Positions 5,995-7,744 of a stretch of DNA of 7,744 nucleotides are shown here, piece by piece; position 1 is the stretch's first letter; every line of letters starts with the position of its first letter. Source of the DNA: Bacteroidota bacterium (GTDB lineage Bacteria; Bacteroidota; Bacteroidia; Chitinophagales; Chitinophagaceae); the NCBI GenBank assembly GCA_028877045.1, contig JAGWPQ010000412.1:1-7744 (forward strand), in the 5' to 3' direction. The notes beneath the pieces are model-generated. The model was not told where the DNA came from. It saw only the letters and a program-made list of their open reading frames with translations, and made no database searches. The position numbers and the translations under genes were made by a program.

Positions 5995-7500
5995 CTAAAC
6001 AGTTACATGTAAAACTGAACTGTCCTTAGTTTCAAGTATTGAATGTCCCATTAAAAACTCATCAACTTTTCTGGCACATTCTCTTCCTTCACTGATTGCC
6101 CAAACAACCAACGATTGCCCGCGGCGCATATCCCCGGCCGTAAAAATCTTTGAAATATTTGTTTGATAACTTTTCTCTGAAGCTTTTACATTACCTCTTT
6201 CATCCAATTCAATATCTAACTCACTCAGTAATCCTTCTTTTTGAGGATATAAAAATCCCATTGCCAATAAAGCCAATTCGCAAGGCAGTTCTCTTTCGCT
6301 TCCTGCAATTTCAACAAACTGCGCAGGCCTTCCATCTTCAGAAATCTTCCATTCCAGATCAACAATTTTAATTGCTTTTAAATTCCCTTTTCCATCACCA
6401 ATAAATTCTTTTGTTGCAACCGACCATTGACGTTCAACACCTTCTTCATGCGATGTTGTTGTTTTTAAGATCATGGGATATGTTGGCCATGGCATGTTTG
6501 CTGTTCGGTTTTCAGGTGGCTTTGGCAATAATTCGAATTGAGTTACTGATTTTGCGCCATGACGGTTTGATGTTCCCACACAATCGCTTCCGGTATCGCC
6601 ACCACCAATCACAATAACATTTTTATTGGTAGCTTTTAATTCACTCGGTAAAATATTACTTTCAATTGTAGCATTGGCAAAAGGATCTTTACCGGCAACA
6701 TATTTATTATTTTGTTTTAAGAATTGCATGGCAAAATAAACACCATTCAATTCCCGTCCCGGAACATTCAAATCTCTCGGAACTGTTGATCCACCGGCCA
6801 ACACAATTGCATTGTATTCTCTCAGCAAATCATTGATGCTTACGTTTACACCAACATTTGCATTGCATTTAAAAGTTACACCTTCTTCTTCCAATATTTT
6901 TACTCTTCTGTCGATCACCCATTTTTCTAATTTAAAATCGGGAATGCCGTAACGTAACAAACCACCGGGTGCATCATCTCTTTCATAAACGGTTACCAAA
7001 TGTCCGGCATAATTTAATTGTGCAGCTGTAGCCAATCCTGCAGGACCGGAACCGATCACAGCCACTTTTTTTCCTGAACGAATATTTGGTTTACGTGCTT
7101 TTACAAAACCTTTATCGAAAGCAATTTCAATAATATGTTTTTCAATTTCTTCAATGGTAACAGGTGGTTGGTTGATTCCTAACACACATGCACTTTCGCA
7201 TGGCGCCGGACAAATCCTTCCGGTAAACTCCGGAAAATTATTTGTTGAAGTAAGAATGCTGTAAGCTTCTTCCCAGTTACCATCATACACTGCATCATTA
7301 AATTCAGGAATAACATTTCCCAACGGACAACCATTGTGGCAAAAAGGTACACCGCAGTTCATGCAGCGTGCAGCCTGTTTATTTAATTGCGTTTCGGTGA
7401 AAGGTTTAATATATTCTTTGTAATCTTTCACACGTTCTGCCACCGGACGTTTGCCCGGCATTTCTCTTGTAAATTCAATAAAACCTGTTGGCTTACCCAT
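5995..7500 (-). CDS. gltD: Glutamate synthase small (beta) subunit
   Basis: A 501-residue GltD, full length for the family. It takes electrons from NAD(P)H through FAD and Fe-S clusters to GltB, which makes glutamate from glutamine and 2-oxoglutarate in the cytoplasm. N-terminal cluster cysteines are in CMNCGVPFCHNGC (C46, C49, C54, C58) and CPAPCESAC (C97, C101, C105). The FAD-binding motif is VIGSGPAG (148-155), followed by GGLLRYGIPDFKLEK (179-193). The NAD(P)H-binding motif is VIGGGDTGSDC (297-307). The C-terminal FAD motif is AGDMRRGQSLVVWAISEGR (455-473). Its start, MGKPTGFIEF, fits the family. It follows gltB on the same strand after a 150-bp gap, which is wide for this pair and holds a structured repeat. 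A strong terminator lies directly downstream. Confidence 0.97.
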   Translation of the reverse strand: MGKPTGFIEFTREMPGKRPVAERVKDYKEYIKPFTETQLNKQAARCMNCGVPFCHNGCPLGNVIPEFNDAVYDGNWEEAYSILTSTNNFPEFTGRICPAPCESACVLGINQPPVTIEEIEKHIIEIAFDKGFVKARKPNIRSGKKVAVIGSGPAGLATAAQLNYAGHLVTVYERDDAPGGLLRYGIPDFKLEKWVIDRRVKILEEEGVTFKCNANVGVNVSINDLLREYNAIVLAGGSTVPRDLNVPGRELNGVYFAMQFLKQNNKYVAGKDPFANATIESNILPSELKATNKNVIVIGGGDTGSDCVGTSNRHGAKSVTQFELLPKPPENRTANMPWPTYPMILKTTTSHEEGVERQWSVATKEFIGDGKGNLKAIKIVDLEWKISEDGRPAQFVEIAGSERELPCELALLAMGFLYPQKEGLLSELDIELDERGNVKASEKSYQTNISKIFTAGDMRRGQSLVVWAISEGRECARKVDEFLMGHSILETKDSSVLHVTV

Positions 7501-7503
7501 TTG

Positions 7504-7535
7504 GTTTATTAGTTTATTAGTTAAATAGTTTATTT
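7504..7535 (-). repeat. Four 8-bp tandem repeats just upstream of gltD
   Basis: On the plus strand the units are GTTTATTA, GTTTATTA, GTTAAATA and GTTTATTT, two exact and two degenerate. On the coding strand they read as TAATAAAC-type units ending 3 bp before the gltD ATG, which makes an unstructured, A-rich initiation region. Repeat-number change by slippage could alter gltD translation; that is inference. Confidence 0.6.
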
Positions 7536-7570
7536 TTTGTTACTGGCTTTTGCAATTCTATTTAGCTGTT

Positions 7571-7634
7571 GTTGCGTCGCACACTTGTACGTTCTGTACA
7601 ATATTGAACAAGGCGCTGAAGAGTGCGACGCAAC
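7571..7634. repeat. GC-rich Y-shaped inverted repeat between gltB and gltD (REP/MITE-like)
   Basis: GTTGCGTCGCACACTT (7571-7586) pairs with AAGAGTGCGACGCAAC (7619-7634) at 15 of 16 positions (mismatch A7583/A7622). Inside is a second hairpin, TTGTAC-GTTCT-GTACAA (7585-7601), whose loop GTTC can also pair with GAAC at 7606-7609 as a possible pseudoknot. The base composition differs sharply from the AT-rich surroundings. There is no T-tract, so it is not a standard terminator. It begins 17 bp past the gltB stop and looks like a dispersed palindromic element inserted in the spacer; no second copy occurs in this window. Confidence 0.7.
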
Positions 7635-7650
7635 GAAGATGATCAAAGAA

Positions 7651-7744
7651 CTATTTGCTCACCTCAACATTTTTTTTCTTTTTTTCCAGCAACACTTTTT
7701 TATAATCTCTCGGGAATACTTTCACAAAATTCTTGAGTTGATTT
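7651..7744 (-). CDS. gltB: Glutamate synthase large (alpha) subunit, C-terminal end only
   Basis: An open frame enters from the right edge and stops at TAG (7651-7653). The 30 visible residues are NQLKNFVKVFPRDYKKVLLE, then KKKKNVEVSK. The FVKVFPRDYKKVL motif matches the conserved end of bacterial GltB, the amidotransferase and synthase subunit that partners GltD. The short Lys-rich tail is species-level variation. The identity rests on this motif plus the adjacent gltD; the catalytic domains lie outside the window. Confidence 0.88.
   Translation of the reverse strand, partial: NQLKNFVKVFPRDYKKVLLEKKKKNVEVSK

Noticed and set aside
6150..6617. Two plus-strand ORFs antisense to gltD
   Set aside because: They are fully inside gltD, which has complete FAD, NAD(P)H and Fe-S motifs in the other strand.
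7571..7634. Reading the gltB-gltD repeat as an intrinsic terminator, tRNA or CRISPR unit
   Set aside because: There is no T-tract on either strand, no tRNA cloverleaf with a T-arm motif, and no repeated spacer pattern.

Overview
The window is AT-rich, and nearly every gene lies on the minus strand. It looks like the chromosome of a Bacteroidota member, probably Chitinophagaceae or a relative. Three things suggest this: long A/T-rich leaders with no clear Shine-Dalgarno sequences, Bacteroidota-style protein sequences (a P-II regulator starting MKKIEAI, Amt proteins with cleaved leaders, a BBP2-type porin ending in Phe), and poly-T intrinsic terminators. The family-level placement is inference; no rRNA or other taxonomic marker is present.

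The region is a nitrogen-assimilation island. Read in the direction of transcription (high to low coordinates), it holds: the last 30 codons of gltB (glutamate synthase large subunit); a 150-bp spacer with a GC-rich Y-shaped inverted repeat; gltD (small subunit) and a strong terminator; an AT-rich leader; a predicted two-gene unit of an outer-membrane porin and a divergent ammonium transporter (Amt2) and a terminator; a 31-codon membrane peptide between two terminator-like hairpins; a roughly 540-bp AT-rich gap; and a glnK-amt pair (P-II regulator and Amt1). Amt1 runs off the left edge of the window.

The genes form a coherent pathway. The porin could let ammonium or another small nitrogen solute cross the outer membrane. 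The two Amt channels carry ammonium across the inner membrane, and the P-II protein would gate Amt1 in response to nitrogen and energy state. GltBD then regenerates glutamate from glutamine and 2-oxoglutarate, downstream of glutamine synthetase, which is not in the window. There is no phage, CRISPR, transposase, tRNA or rRNA.

The items most worth a second look are the structured repeat between gltB and gltD, the P-II protein missing several conserved effector-binding residues, the tiny membrane-protein transcription unit, an orphan terminator over a stretch with no ORF, and the divergent Amt2 paired with a porin instead of a P-II protein.
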